Positions 42,101-51,771 of a DNA stretch of 64,000 nucleotides are shown piece by piece. The stretch's first letter is position 1. Every line of letters begins with the position of its first letter. The notes under the pieces were generated by a model. It saw only the letters and a program-made list of their open reading frames with translations. It was not told the origin of the DNA and ran no database searches. The stretch is taken from positions 9,561,832 through 9,625,831 of the forward strand of contig OZ038458.1 of the NCBI GenBank assembly GCA_964036195.1. Reading direction: 5' to 3'. Position numbers and translations under genes: made by a program. Source of the DNA: Sphaerolaimus hirsutus (taxonomy: Eukaryota; Nematoda; Chromadorea; Monhysterida; Sphaerolaimidae).

Positions 42101-43648
42101 CAGCATGTATTTCAGCATTCAAAAGATGCGTACACTTTTTCATGCTGAAACCATTCGGCAAAATCAGATGAAATGTTGAATGCTGATAACGCTCAAATTT
42201 GTCCGAATTCGTCCGAATATCGTGCGCACGTTTTCAAAATTCAATATGGCAGCCCCTAAAATGCCGAATTTAAAACGTCCGAACGGCAATTTTTCAATTC
42301 GGATTCGGCAGATGACAACGTGCGTATGCCGAATATTTCGGCTTCAGTGTGCGTAGCGCCAACGTCCATCTTATCAGCTTGAATTTTCAATAGCAATGTT
42401 GTTGTGGTTCGAACTGGCATCAGAAGAGTCTTAAATACAAGACTGGGGGCCTTATGCACGGCGACTTCCAGGAAACGAAATCTAAACGATTGAATCCGAA
42501 TAAAAAATCGACGGCGGCAAAAAGGATGCAACATTTTATGCAAATTTTACCCCCATTCTGCAATGTAATGTATATAGGCTTTTTCTAGGCGTAGAAAGCA
42601 AAAAGGGGGAAAATCGCTAAAAATAGGAAAAATAAAGCTAAAAATAGGTATAGCAGCACAAAAATGGTATTTAGCCAAAAATAGTTTAAAATAGGCAAAA
42701 AAATTGTGATTTCGAAGGTGAAAATGAGCAAAAAGGTGTGAAAATTAGCGACCTTTAGCACAAATATGGGCACAATTTCTCAAAAATCGCTCCAGACTAA
42801 ATAAGCTGGCCGATTTGGGGGTTAACATCTAGGGTTCAAACGGGATTGACTTTTCGGGATCGGGATCGGGATTCACTTTTTGAGATTTCGGGATCGGGAT
42901 CGGGATTGGGGTTTCGGGATCGGGATCGGGATTGGTTTTTTGAGATTTCGGGATCGGGATCGGGATCGGGATTGGCCGGGATTGGGGTCACGGGATCGGG
43001 ATCGGGATTGGGATAGGCATTTTTCCGGGATCGGGATTGTGTTTTAGGGATAGAGATTTTGGCCATTTTTCTGGCATTCACAGTTGTGCATAAAGGTCTC
43101 AAAACACTGTTGTATGCCAGAAAAGTGGCATAAAATTGACGCTGGGGGTTTGCATCCACTTTTTTGCATGCAAAAACGTCATTATTTCACTTCTTATAAT
43201 TTCCACTAATTTTTCCGGGATTGGGATCCCGGACTTGGGAGTTTCTCGGGATCGGGATTTGAAAATTTTCGGGATCGGGATCGGGATCGGGATTGGTATT
43301 TTTGAGATTTCGGGATCGGGATCGGGATTGGGGTTTCGGGATCGGGATCGGGATCGGGACTGGTAAATCCCGGAATTTCACGGGATCCGGGATCGGGATC
43401 CCGTTTGAACCCTATTAACATCCAACCCCCCCATTGCGGGCCCGTAGCGGCCTTTGTCCAAAAGCAACCCCCTCCAGCTACCCACTCACTCGAAAATCCC
43501 CCTAGCGTCTACGCTGCTATGCCATTATTTGATAATCCCCAGCTTTCGGTGCTTTCAGTTGATTTTGTCGCGCCAGATCTCCGACCAGCTAGATTTTCGT
43601 GTCCAGTTCCACGAGTCCCACGCAAAACGGTAGCCGTAATGATAAATC
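24111..43648 (-). CDS. Large tail-anchored membrane protein, 15-16 exons, 5' end uncertain
   Basis: Exons in transcript order: 43586-43648 (tentative), 41161-41327, 40477-40580, 39256-39417, 38991-39089, 38396-38574, 38081-38336, 37519-37686, 27869-28058, 27426-27526, 26668-26844, 26078-26155, 25070-25168, 24922-24993, 24537-24629 and 24111-24221. Every junction keeps phase, giving about 700 codons without a start. Early parts are Pro/Gln-rich linker. The middle is mainly helical (MCAYMYAFTYTEPC, RRESKRQERALLNEW). A Trp-rich acidic stretch follows (WTWRAQWCGAEYQLD, FEWRPEPYTVV), then a short coiled coil (LSRSIARVQRHQRGG). The final 25 residues are a hydrophobic helix (VIIGVLFLLVPAFNALIAFL) ending ATYFY, so a C-terminal anchor with a cytosolic body is likely. 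I could not place it in a family. The donor after 39256 (GTGTCT) is weak, and the join across the 9.5-kb intron rests on phase alone, so two adjacent genes remain possible. Confidence 0.65.
25494..25997. mobile_element. hAT-like MITE, GGGGTCTC/CTATCTATC family
   Basis: It is bounded by the perfect 8-bp duplication CGAGGGGG. TIRs are CAGGGGTCTCC and GGAGACCCCTG. It is inserted in a TA-type MITE remnant (25226 onward) inside an intron of the tail-anchored gene. Confidence 0.85.
27158..27318. mobile_element. hAT-like MITE with GGGATC array, short copy
   Basis: It is bounded by the 8-bp duplication GAGATGAC. TIRs are TAGGGTTCAAACGGGATC and GATCCCGTTTGGACCCTA. Only 161 bp long, it is almost entirely TTCGGGATCGGGATC units. 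Confidence 0.9.
27578..27848. mobile_element. hAT-like MITE with GGGATC array
   Basis: It is flanked by the 8-bp duplication CCTCTAAA. Ends TAGTTCAACGGGATCCC and GGGATTGACTAT-type units run to GTTTGAACCCTA. It lies about 50 bp beyond the donor of exon 27426-27526. Confidence 0.85.
28280..28768. mobile_element. hAT-like MITE, GGGGTCTC/CTATCTATC family
   Basis: It is bounded by the 8-bp duplication CTTCAAAA. It is closely similar to 25494-25997 through most of its length. Confidence 0.85.
29185..29628. mobile_element. hAT-like element, CAGGGACGTAGCCAGG family, copy 2
   Basis: It has a perfect 8-bp duplication AACCACAC on both sides. The ends are CAAGGACGTAACCAGG and CCTGGATACGTCCCTG. It contains a decayed GGCGCC block at 29440-29535. 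Half of it recurs in inverted orientation at 36920-37100. Confidence 0.85.
29700..30560. repeat. Array of GGCGGAATT-type motifs
   Basis: GGGCGGAATTCAAAA, TGGCGGAATTGCCTCG and related units recur in both orientations. They are interspersed with TTCGAACGTTTTTGAG-type units also found at 35270-35560. Boundaries are unclear. Confidence 0.45.
31347..32063. mobile_element. hAT-like MITE with AAAAAAGCGC arrays
   Basis: It is flanked by the 8-bp duplication GTGGGGTT. TIRs are TAGGGATGGCCAGCGCTTT and AAGCGCTTTTTTCCATCCCTA-like. Both ends are arrays of GCGCTTTTTTT and its complement. It is inserted in a TA-type MITE (from 31268). Confidence 0.85.
32168..32701. mobile_element. TA-flanked foldback MITE, CACGTCAGGCGCACG family
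   Basis: The ends are CCGGCTGGCGCACGTCAGG and GCCTGACGTGCACCTCCCGG, flanked by TA. About 120 bp at each end match in inverted orientation. It is related to the ends of 28896-36863. Confidence 0.75.
32731..33669. mobile_element. hAT-like MITE with GGCACC array
   Basis: It has a perfect 8-bp duplication ATCGCAAC on both sides. TIRs are TAGTGATGTTAAAGGCACCG and CGGTGCCTTTACATCACTA. About 200 bp at each end are GGCACCGCACC and GCACCGGTGCC units. Confidence 0.9.
33678..34397. mobile_element. hAT-like MITE with TTTCCG array, copy 2
   Basis: It abuts the right duplication of the previous element. Flanks are ATCGCAAC on the left and ACCACAAC on the right, differing by two transitions. TIRs are TAGGGTGTCAAATTTCCG and TTTTTTGACACCCTA. 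Confidence 0.85.
34481..34620. mobile_element. Introner-family copy, one end only
   Basis: It starts CAGGTGCCAATCCCAAGCCC, then runs through TGTAAAGTGTCAAATGTAA units. No matching second end was found, so it is truncated. It lies inside the large transposon-filled intron. Confidence 0.6.
35573..35717. repeat. Perfect 145-bp palindrome
   Basis: Both 72-base arms match exactly around base 35645 (core GGCACAGTGCC). This makes a GC-rich hairpin inside the 6.1-kb element. It yields mirror-image ORFs on both strands, which I regard as artefacts. Confidence 0.85.
35827..36626. mobile_element. hAT-like MITE with GGGACC array
   Basis: It is flanked by the 8-bp duplication CCCGGTGC. TIRs TAGGGTTCAAACGGGACCG and CCCGTTTGAACCCTA are those of the GGGATC family, but the array unit is GGGACC. 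It interrupts the right TIR of the 6.1-kb element. Confidence 0.9.
36770..37455. repeat. Direct repeat of ~165 bp around a half hAT element
   Basis: 36770-36932 and about 37292-37455 read the same, from ATTTATCTACCCCCATACC to GTTTCCAATTTTTT. Between them, 36920-37240 is an inverted copy of 29100-29340. Confidence 0.7.
37770..38030. mobile_element. Decayed GGGATC-family copy
   Basis: It begins GGGTTCAAACAGGATCC and contains scattered TTCGGGATCGGGA units. The right end is not recognisable. It lies in the intron between exons 38081-38336 and 37519-37686. Confidence 0.5.
39442..39775. mobile_element. hAT-like MITE, GGGGTCTC/CTATCTATC family
   Basis: The flanks GTTTGATA and GTTTTATA match at 7 of 8. 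The ends are CAGGGGTCTCG and AAGATACCCCG. It starts only about 25 bp outside exon 39256-39417. Confidence 0.7.
39962..40355. repeat. Inverted-repeat element, CGCTACGCACACTGAAGCC family, copy 1
   Basis: The terminal inverted repeat GCGCTACGCACACTGAAGCC extends more than 40 bp. The interior has TTCGGCA and GTCCGAA motifs. By eye it differs from 41966-42361 at only a handful of positions. Confidence 0.75.
40616..41129. mobile_element. hAT-like MITE with GGGATC array
   Basis: TIRs are TAGGGTTCAAACGGGATCC and GATCCCGTTCGAACCCTA. AGTGTCAC occurs immediately left and again 4 bp beyond the right end. It occupies nearly the whole intron between exons 41161-41327 and 40477-40580. Confidence 0.8.
41350..41530. 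mobile_element. Introner-related MITE, GTGAAATGGC subfamily
   Basis: Ends GGTGCCAGTTCCGTAAG and GCGGAAGTGGCCCCAG resemble the introner ends (GTGCCAGTCCC and CTGGGGGCAGTCCC). The interior is AAGTGAAATGGCAA in inverted arrays. It lies just upstream of exon 41161-41327. Confidence 0.6.
41966..42361. repeat. Inverted-repeat element, CGCTACGCACACTGAAGCC family, copy 2
   Basis: It is a near-identical copy of 39962-40355 in the same orientation. The two copies bracket exons 41161-41327 and 40477-40580. Confidence 0.75.
42830..43414. mobile_element. hAT-like MITE with GGGATC array
   Basis: It is flanked by the perfect 8-bp duplication TTAACATC. Its central part (GCATAAAATTGACGCTGGG and neighbours) is shared with 59417-59874. 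It is inserted in a decayed CTATC-family copy. Confidence 0.9.
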
Positions 43649-43787
43649 CTGTGTACACCAGTTTGTGCAAGACGTAGCAATTTGAAAAAGTATTATTTAG
43701 CGTCTGCTAAAACGCCTTATAATTTGGTGACGATGCATTTCTCGCATTTTCGATGTTCAATACCGGAAGGGGTCGATTAGTTGGAAC

Positions 43788-44278
43788 TAGGGGTCTCGAA
43801 TAGGGGAGGGTTGGGGGGGGGGGTTACCCCAAACCGCCCAGCTATCTATCTATCCCGGAGGCCGCTCAGCTATCTATCTATCCCGGCAGCAAAATTTTGG
43901 GCTACTACCCCCTAACCCCCCCCCCCAAATCGCCCAGCTACCTACCCATCTGGAGCGATTTTTGCGAAACTACACCCCAATTTTCGCTCAAAATCACTAT
44001 TTTTCACACCTTTTTATAGATTAAATCATGGTTCTGGTTCTTATTTGCCTATTTTCAGCAATATTTAGTACCATATGCTCTTGTATACCCATTTTGAGCC
44101 ATTTTACACCTACTTTTAGCGATTTTTCTCCCTTTTCTTCCTACTATGCCCCGAAAAAGCCTACATATCGAACCACCACAACCCCCCCCCCCAGAAAATT
44201 TTTCAGCTATCTATCCTCCAGAGGAGCGATTTGCTATCTATCCAACCACTCGGAGGGTCAAAATTTAAGATACCCCTG
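43788..44278. mobile_element. hAT-like MITE, GGGGTCTC/CTATCTATC family
   Basis: The flanks GTTGGAAC and GTTAGAAC match at 7 of 8. The ends are TAGGGGTCTCG and AGATACCCCTG. Confidence 0.8.
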
Positions 44279-44298
44279 GTTAGAACTCAGTCATCCCC

Positions 44299-44570
44299 GA
44301 TTGGCGCACCGCACACTGAAATTTTGCGTTCAGCGTTCGAACGTTTTTGCACGCTGAACTACAAACGCTGAAATCAAAATCTACAGAACAATGCGTTTTT
44401 GAAGCGTAAAAATGCGGCTTGCATGCCAATTACGCGAATATAGCAAATTCCGTATTGTTTTACGCTTCAAAAATATTAGGTTCTTGAGATTTTGATTTCA
44501 GCATGTGTAGTTCAGCGTGCAAAAACGTTAGAACGCTGAACGCAAAATTTCAGTGTGCGGTGCGGCAATC
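44299..44570. repeat. Long inverted repeat, GCGCACCGCACACTGAAATT family
   Basis: Arms of about 100 bp match, from GGCGCACCGCACACTGAAAT through GTTCAGCGTTCGAACG. Similar ends occur at 30890, 35550 and 41710. Confidence 0.7.
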
Positions 44571-45184
44571 AGTATTGATGCAAGAGGTTCTGGACCTGTT
44601 ATACAACCGTAAGGTAGGCGTGGCTTATTCGAAAAACACCCCACGTGAAGCATCCAACGCAAGCCGGACAACGGCGGTCTAACCAGCCACAAAACGTTCA
44701 AACATACCAAATCATAATGCATTGTATCACACTCTAATCCAAGTCTGATGTTGGAAAACTTTTTTGAATGCTTCGTCAATGAAGCTTCTTGTGCAGCGTA
44801 AAACTATGAAAAGGTAGATCCTGGCACAGCGCCAACTAGCAATACCGTCGATTTTTTTCCTGTCCGGCTAATTTTCACTGTTCGCTAATGCGTGTGTATC
44901 GGCAGGAACACAACAACGGCACAGCAACAGCATCCAACATTCATTTGAGGTAGAAATAGCTTCCATGTCTCTGTTCAGTGCCTTTCCAGCGCCTGCTGCG
45001 ATGGCGGAACGAAATGGACATGAACGTAAAACGCGGTTTCATAAGTCCCTCCCCTTGGCGTTATGGAGTTATATTCCGCTGCCTTGATATTCGGAGTGGT
45101 CTTCTGTCGGAGATTTTGCATAAGTTCTATTTTTTTCCTCATGTTATATTCAGGCCAGACATATTCAAAGGTCCATGTTTCCTC
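44571..45184. other. Intergenic, no supported gene
   Basis: Two overlapping opposite-strand frames near 44975-45190 are open but lack splice or family evidence. Confidence 0.4.
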
Positions 45185-45703
45185 CATAGTTGTTAAAACG
45201 TATTTACGTTTACTCGATAATTACGGATACTCGAGTACTGCGTAAATACGTTTACGTTTCCTCGCGAAAAAAAATACCGGTACTCATATACTCGCGTACT
45301 TTTTGAATGTACGCGAGTACAGAAAACGTATTTTTTGGGAACAGAAAATGTCATTTTGCCAAACAGAAAGTGACAAACATAAGGTATTTTCATAAGAAAT
45401 ATTTGGCAGGAGACAAAAACTCATCTTTTTGTATGTACAAAAATCCAAAAAATACTGACTTTTGTCTGAGAAAAATACTAACTTTTAAATACGTTTTCTG
45501 TGAGAAAAAATACCCGTTTTTACATTTTCTCCAGAAAAAATCTGGTTTTTACGTTTTCTCTGAAAAAAGTATTTTACTCACGTTTTACGCAGTGTAAAAG
45601 TATTTTAAAAACTTTACTTTTTCTGTACTCAGGGGTGAGTAAAAGAAAAATACTTTACGTTTACGTTTACTTTGAAAAAAGTTCAGTACTTTTAACAACT
45701 CTG
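45185..45703. mobile_element. hAT-like MITE, AGTTGTTAA/TACTTTTACG family
   Basis: The flanks GTTTCCTC and GTTTCCTT match at 7 of 8. The ends are CATAGTTGTTAAAACG and CTTTTAACAACTCTG. The interior carries many AAATACTTTTACG-like units. Confidence 0.75.
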
Positions 45704-45750
45704 GTTTCCTTGTGTCAGTTCCGCGGGCTATTTCTCAAGGGACTTACCTA

Positions 45751-46188
45751 CCGTATTTCCTCGAATAACCCCCCGGGGGTTTTATTTTGTCAGAGTGGAA
45801 ATTTTGAGGGGAAGGTCAAACGAGAGGGGTATTTCGAGGGGGGTTATTATTTCGCTATAAATTTTTTGAAATTCCATTACTAAATCGTTTTTGTAACGTA
45901 CACAGAACAGACATCGAAAAATGCAATAAAAACCACCATTTATAAGACTCTATAGACTTAGTAGACGGTATAAACGTACGTAGACGGTATAAACCCTGTT
46001 CTTACATAACACACTCATTGTTTTTAACGTGTGTTCTGCGTTTCCCGGAGCTTTCGTCATCTAAATATGTTCTCTATACACTGAAATGGGGGGTATTTCG
46101 AGGGAGGGGGTTTATAAATTCATGGTGTCCATTTTGAGGGGGGGGGTTCGGGGGGGGGGTTTCGAGGGGGTATTTCGAGGAAATACGG
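45751..46188. mobile_element. TA-flanked MITE, CCGTATTTCCTCGAA family
   Basis: TIRs CCGTATTTCCTCGAATAACC and GGTATTTCGAGGAAATACGG are flanked by TA. It is a diverged relative of 8484-8929 in inverted orientation. Confidence 0.8.
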
Positions 46189-46668
46189 TATAAGGTATGT
46201 TTTATATGTATTTAATATTTGGTATAATATTTATTATCATAACGTGTCCGATTTCATGCGCGTGTGCCCTTTCAAGAGAAAAACTGAAGCCTTTTTATTG
46301 CTAACCTGAAAACTTTTGATGTTCTTCTCATGATGCGAATAATTTCATATTGACATTCACATAATGTAGACAGAAGTCGTATAAATATAATACCGCATAC
46401 CTACATACCTGGGTCATACCTGCCTGGGTGTCTGCGTGGGTAACTTCGCACGTGTGCGAAACAGTATAATACGAACGAACGCATAAATACAAAATGGTCA
46501 CAATGGAACAAAACATTCTCGAATGAAAAGTGTATTTATTGTATTTACGCTTCCCCGCTTCAACGGCACCGCGCAATCAAAAAAGTGACCTGATTAACAT
46601 TTAATTTACAAGACCGTAATGAATCAATTCGGGTACCCACTACCCGTATAGGGAGCGAAATTTAAATA

Positions 46669-47086
46669 CCGTATTTCCTCGATTTACCCCCCCCCCCCTT
46701 GAATAAACCCCCCTCGAAATACCCCCAGGTGTTTATGGGCTGGGGAAAAAATAACCCCCCCCCCCCTCGAAATACCCCCCCGTCTGGAATTATGTACATG
46801 ATGTATGCAGTGTACATTATGTATATATTGGACGCAGTTTGCATCGCAGCTACACATGTACTAGTTTGTGTAGCGATAGACGTTGATAAATATGTCCAAA
46901 TATACCCTACTTGGACACGTTGATTACCTGTTTTGTGTATATAAAAGCGTACTCTTTAATGTGAATTTCGTGAAAATTTCTGACGAAATAATAAACCCCC
47001 CTCGAATAAGCCCCCCCTCGAAATACCCCCTCAATATTTCCACTCTGAAAAAATAAACCCCCTGGGGGTATTTCGAGGAAATACGG
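46669..47086. mobile_element. TA-flanked MITE, CCGTATTTCCTCGAA family
   Basis: TIRs CCGTATTTCCTCGATTTACC and GTATTTCGAGGAAATACGG are flanked by TA. The centre has TGATGTATGCAGTGTACAT-like sequence shared with 52633-52918. Confidence 0.8.
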
Positions 47087-47608
47087 TATAAATTAGCTCT
47101 TCGATCTCGCCACTTGATCAAAGGAAAACATTATCATCATTACAATCCCACTTCCCCGTTTCCACATTCACTTTAGTTGGAGCAAATACAACCTCCGCAT
47201 AAACCGACTGAACCAGCATAAACAATAGGTAGTTTGAATTGAATCCATGCGCATCACATGCGTTATCACCGGCCGCCGGTCGCTATGAAGCGGGAATCGA
47301 TGGCACCGCTAATGCATTATGCAGCCAAGGCAAAACACCCGCTTGGAAGCCGGCGCGAGGGCCATCGTGAGAGAGCCTATTTTAACATGTGTCGGAGAAG
47401 ATTGATATTATTCATAATCCATGGGCGCTGATTCCATGCTTCCGAAAGACGTTTGCATGGGATAGATATTTACCTCCATACGTAATTTCCGAGCGTATGG
47501 TTGAAAAAGTTGTGATATTCACATTAGTCAGACGTTGTGTGCGTTTGACGTTGTATGCGTTTGACGTTGTATGCGTTTGACGTTGTGAGACTTTCGAAAG
47601 CCGAATTA

Positions 47609-48054
47609 CCGTATTTCCTCGAAATACCCCCCCCCTCGAAATACCCCCCCCCCTCGAAATACCCCCCCTCAAAATGGACACTATGAACTTATAAACCCCC
47701 CCCTCGAAATACCCCCCCCAAAGTTAGTGTATAGAGAACGTAAATGACAAATGCTGCGGTTTGTCATCCCGACAATGCAGAACACACGTTAAAAACGATG
47801 ACTCTGTTATGTGAGAACAGTGTTTGTACGTCTACACACTTATAAATGTCTTTAGAGTCTTATAAATGGCGATTTTTGTTGCATTTTTCGACGTCTGCGT
47901 ATGTTTCAGACGACATTTTAGTACTGGGATTTCAAAAAATTTCTGGCGAAATAATAACCCCCCCCCTCGAAATACCCCCCCCCTCGTTTAACCCCCCCTC
48001 AAAATTCTCACTCTGAAACAATAAACCCCCCGGGGGTATTTCGAGGAAATACGG
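47609..48054. mobile_element. TA-flanked MITE, CCGTATTTCCTCGAAATA family, copy 2
   Basis: It is the same length (446 bp) and, as far as I can read, the same sequence as 8484-8929, flanked by TA. Confidence 0.88.
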
Positions 48055-49018
48055 TAATTATTAACGTCTTTCATATATTTAGGAGCGTGAATCTTTCGTG
48101 AATTTAGAATCTTTCTAAGCTCAATATTCGGAGAAGCTTTCACTTTAACAGTTTATAATTCTATTAAAGTGACCAGTTTTCACAACTGGGGTCCTTATTC
48201 AAACCAACAGTGTAACTGTGCCATGCCATGCTCACTGTCACATGCACTTTCGTTGCTTAATGCATTGTATTTAAGCACCTATTTATGAGGCACTTTGCGA
48301 CTGCAGTCACAGCTTGATGTCTTGCTCTTGGAGTTAAGTGCGCCGTAGTCAGCGCAATGTGTCCAGCGGAAATTGTTAAGCGCTTGACCTGCGTCTTCGC
48401 ACGGTATGTGCCAGAGTTGTTAGAAGTAGGGAACTTTTTTCAAAGTAAACGTGATGTCCAACGTTTTAAAATGTAAACGTGAAGTATTTCTGTTTTACTC
48501 ACCGCTGAGTACAGAAAACGTAAAGCATACTTTTACAGTACGTAAAATGTGAGTATAGGTAAATTACTTTTCATTCTGGGAAAACGTAAAGGTGAGTGTT
48601 TTTACCGATAAGGTAACAGCTAGTACTTTTCTCACAGAAAACGTAAAAGTGAGTATTTCTTTGGAATATGACATACTATTATTCTTTATTTCTATATTTT
48701 CGAGGTGTGGGCAATACCTGTAAATGCCCCTTAAAATACGTTTTCGGTACTCGCATACTATCTAAAAGTGTGCGTAAAGATGAGTACCGGTATTTTTTCG
48801 GAGAAAAGTATTTACTGTATTTACTGAGTACTCGAGTATTTATAGGTACGTATTTTTCCAATAAAATTATATACGTTTTAACAGTTATGCACCGAGCATT
48901 TATTGACATTTTCCATTCCTTTCAATTTAGGTATAACAATTTCTCTAGCTGTGTGTAACATTTCGAGCTAATTTGTGGCGGAACGCTCAGACGTACCGGA
49001 ATTTGATGGATATATATT
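48055..49018. other. Intergenic with a decayed AGTTGTTAA element
   Basis: 48410-48895 has CAGAGTTGTTAGAAGTA and TTTTAACAGTTATG ends with ACGTAAAAGTGAGTA units. The remainder shows nothing identifiable. Confidence 0.5.
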
Positions 49019-49673
49019 TACTCGGCGGCCAACACGCTTAGTATGGAAACCTACCATAACCCATCTGAATAATGAACCAAAAATTTTACAGTTTTTCATC
49101 ATAATATTTCGTTTTTACTATGGAATACCGTATTTCTTCTAATAGAACAGCATATCTTCAATAGTACGGCACCTCCAATAGAACGGCAGGTTTTGGCACG
49201 TTTTTGCACTCACGAAAACATTGGAACGGCAGCCTCCAATAGAACGGCACCTCCCATAGAACGGCAGGTAGAGCTTACATACATTGGGAGGGTGCCAAAA
49301 CACAAAAATATTATTATACCTATAAAATGGGCGTGGTGAGAAGATCCAAGGTGTTCAGAAATATGATTCAGGGTTGTTTTCACGTATGGTTTTGTTTGAA
49401 TTTATGCTCTGATATTCACACCTTCTTCATGTTTCATTAAAAACACTATCTTGAAATGAGAAACAAGTGTGAAAAAGATTAGTGAAATAAATAGAACGGC
49501 AGCCTCCAATAGAACGGCACCTCCAATAGAACGGCAGGTAAAAAAGTTGATGGAAAAATAGAACGGCGCTCTTCTATTAGAAGAAATACAGTAATTAATT
49601 ACGACATTAATCACAAGATTTTATTCATTATTTTATGGTAGGATTCTGCGCGTTCTTTGTGGTCCGCCGGGTA
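49019..49673. mobile_element. TACTCGGCGG element split by an AATAGAACGGC element
   Basis: The ends are TACTCGGCGGCCAACACGC and GGTCCGCCGGGTA. Flanking halves match the intact element 50122-50306 once the insertion 49129-49591 is removed. Confidence 0.65.
49129..49591. mobile_element. TA-flanked MITE, AATAGAACGGC family
   Basis: TIRs CCGTATTTCTTCTAATAGAA and CTATTAGAAGAAATACAG are flanked by TA. CACCTCCAATAGAACGGCA units are tandem at both ends. A fragment of the family lies at 34645-34720. Confidence 0.75.
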
Positions 49674-49912
49674 TACGTAAATGTATTTTCCATTTTTTAG
49701 AATCCAATAAAAGCATGATAGGGGATATAAATAATAGTGTCACTCAGTGATCCTTGGAAATATCGCTTCACTGCGCTCAACCATTTCATTAACCACTTGT
49801 CTAAATCCCTATTTACACGCTGCTTAAACCTGTCCCTGCTGTTATGGACGTGCACCAGAAAAAGGAAAGATTCTAAACCACACCGGCACCAGCGCGCTTC
49901 AAAAAATAATTA

Positions 49913-50519
49913 CCGTATTTCCTCGAAATACCCCCCCCCCCCTCGTTTGACCCCCCCTTTCGAGACCACTATAAAAACAATCACCCCCCCCCCCTCGAAA
50001 TACCCGCCCCCCCAGATTGAGTGTAAAGAGAACGTACATGACAAATACTGCAGTTTGTCTTCTGCGTAGTGCAGAACACACGTTAAAACAATGTCGTAAT
50101 CACGTTAGAACAGTGTTTATATACTCGGCGGACAGCACACTTAGTATGAAAACCTACCATAATTTAATGAATAAAATCTTGTGATAAATTTCGAAATAAA
50201 TGATTCCATAGTAAAAACAAAATATGACGATGGAATTTTTTTTTTTTGTAGATTATTCAGATGGGTTATGGTAGGTTTTCATACTAAGTGTGATGTCCGC
50301 CGAGTATACCATCTACGTACTACTATTAGTCTACAGGAGTCTATACATGTCTGTTATTGATGCATTTTTCCACCCCAGTGTACATCACAAACGACGATTT
50401 TGTACTAGGATTTGAAAAAATTTCTGGCGAAATAATACCCCCCCCCCTCGTTTGACCCCCCCCCCTCTCGGGACCACTATGACACAATCACCCCCCGGGG
50501 GTATTTCGAGGAAATACGG
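49913..50519. mobile_element. TA-flanked MITE, CCGTATTTCCTCGAA family, with nested insertion
   Basis: TIRs are flanked by TA. Outside the nested element 50122-50306 it is a close match to 61755-62148, which lacks the insertion. Confidence 0.85.
50122..50306. mobile_element. TACTCGGCGG element inserted in a MITE
   Basis: TIRs are TACTCGGCGGACAGCACAC and its complement TCCGCCGAGTA. The uninterrupted relative at 61755-62148 reads GTTTATACCATC at the same place, giving a TA (or TATA) duplication. Confidence 0.8.
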
Positions 50520-51131
50520 TATTTATTCTTTAAGTACACCGGCTGGAGAGCAACTGATGTGTACTGAATGTGTATGTTTGCAGTTTTGTGATCTGCACTG
50601 AATGTGTATGTTTGCAGTTTTGTGATCTACACTGAATGAATCATTTCGTTGAATGGTTTTCAATGAAAACGTCTAGGTACTGTAAAATTCATCCGGGTCA
50701 GTTCGAGAGACTAGACTATTTATCTAGAATGATTTTCTTGACCACAGCAGCCACCGGATTTTGTGTTAAAATACAAGTTTTTATTTTTACCTGTCGTAGT
50801 TATTTTGGTTTTCTCATTAATACAAACATTTCGCGGGTTCCCACAACCGCATAACAAAATATCAACCTATATTCGAAACGGATGTTATTATAGTGGGCAT
50901 GGAGGGCTAAATACGTGATTATGGACGGAAATTTGTTAAAAATACCGCTGTATAATACGCGATAAGCGCCTAATCAGTTGTTTCACCACGTTGCCGCTGT
51001 GCAGGCGTGTTTCAGTGACGGTGCAAAAGCGTGAAAATTGTCCCGCCCCACTTACCTAGGCATGCATATCAGATGAGCATGCCTGCAAAGTGCCACTTCT
51101 CAGACGCACAGTTTGCGCATCACTAAGACAG

Positions 51132-51628
51132 CATAGTTGTTAAAACGTATTTACGTTTACTCGATAAATACGTATACTCGAGTACTGCGTAAATACGTTT
51201 CATCTCGTAAAAAATACCGGTACTCACTTACTTGCGTACTTTTTCAGCGTACGCGTACGCGAGTACAGAAAATGTAAATGTGTAAAAAATTGCAGGTGCA
51301 TAAAGAGCAAAAACCACTCAAACGAATTGAAACGGCTGCAAAAATGGAAGCGGAAATTATGCAAGTTGCGATGGGTAGGGAAAAGGATGACTTTCGCTTT
51401 CACTTTTGCTCATTTTTATGTCTTCCTAGGTACAAAATCGAAAAATATCCTTACTTTTACATTTTCCCTGAGCAAAAATACAGTTATTTACGTTTACTCA
51501 CTTTTTACGCAGTAAAAGTGAAAAAATTAACTTTACGTTTTCTGTACTCAGGTGTTAGTAAAAATAAAATACTTTACGTTTACGTTGACGTTTACTTTGA
51601 CAAAAGTTCAGTAATTTTAACAACTCTG
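51132..51628. mobile_element. AGTTGTTAA/TACTTTTACG family element
   Basis: The ends are CATAGTTGTTAAAACG and TTTTAACAACTCTG. The flanks TAAGACAG and CAACACAG match at 5 of 8 only. It lies about 140 bp upstream of the plus-strand gene. Confidence 0.65.
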
Positions 51629-51771
51629 CAACACAGCTTGACCGGCGGACTGAATGCGGGCAAAGTGACAACTTCACCAACTTTATTTCACACCAGATGC
51701 AAAATTCTATGCAAATTCACATTTGACGTCCCAGTGCAAAATCCCATGGACGAAGTACGGCGACAATCACG

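Noticed and set aside
42836..43421. Long open frames rich in SRSRSR and NPDPDP, resembling SR splicing proteins (also at 36395-36620, 40566-41134, 59373-59618)
   Set aside because: They are translations of GGGATC or GGGACC arrays inside transposons with clear target duplications.
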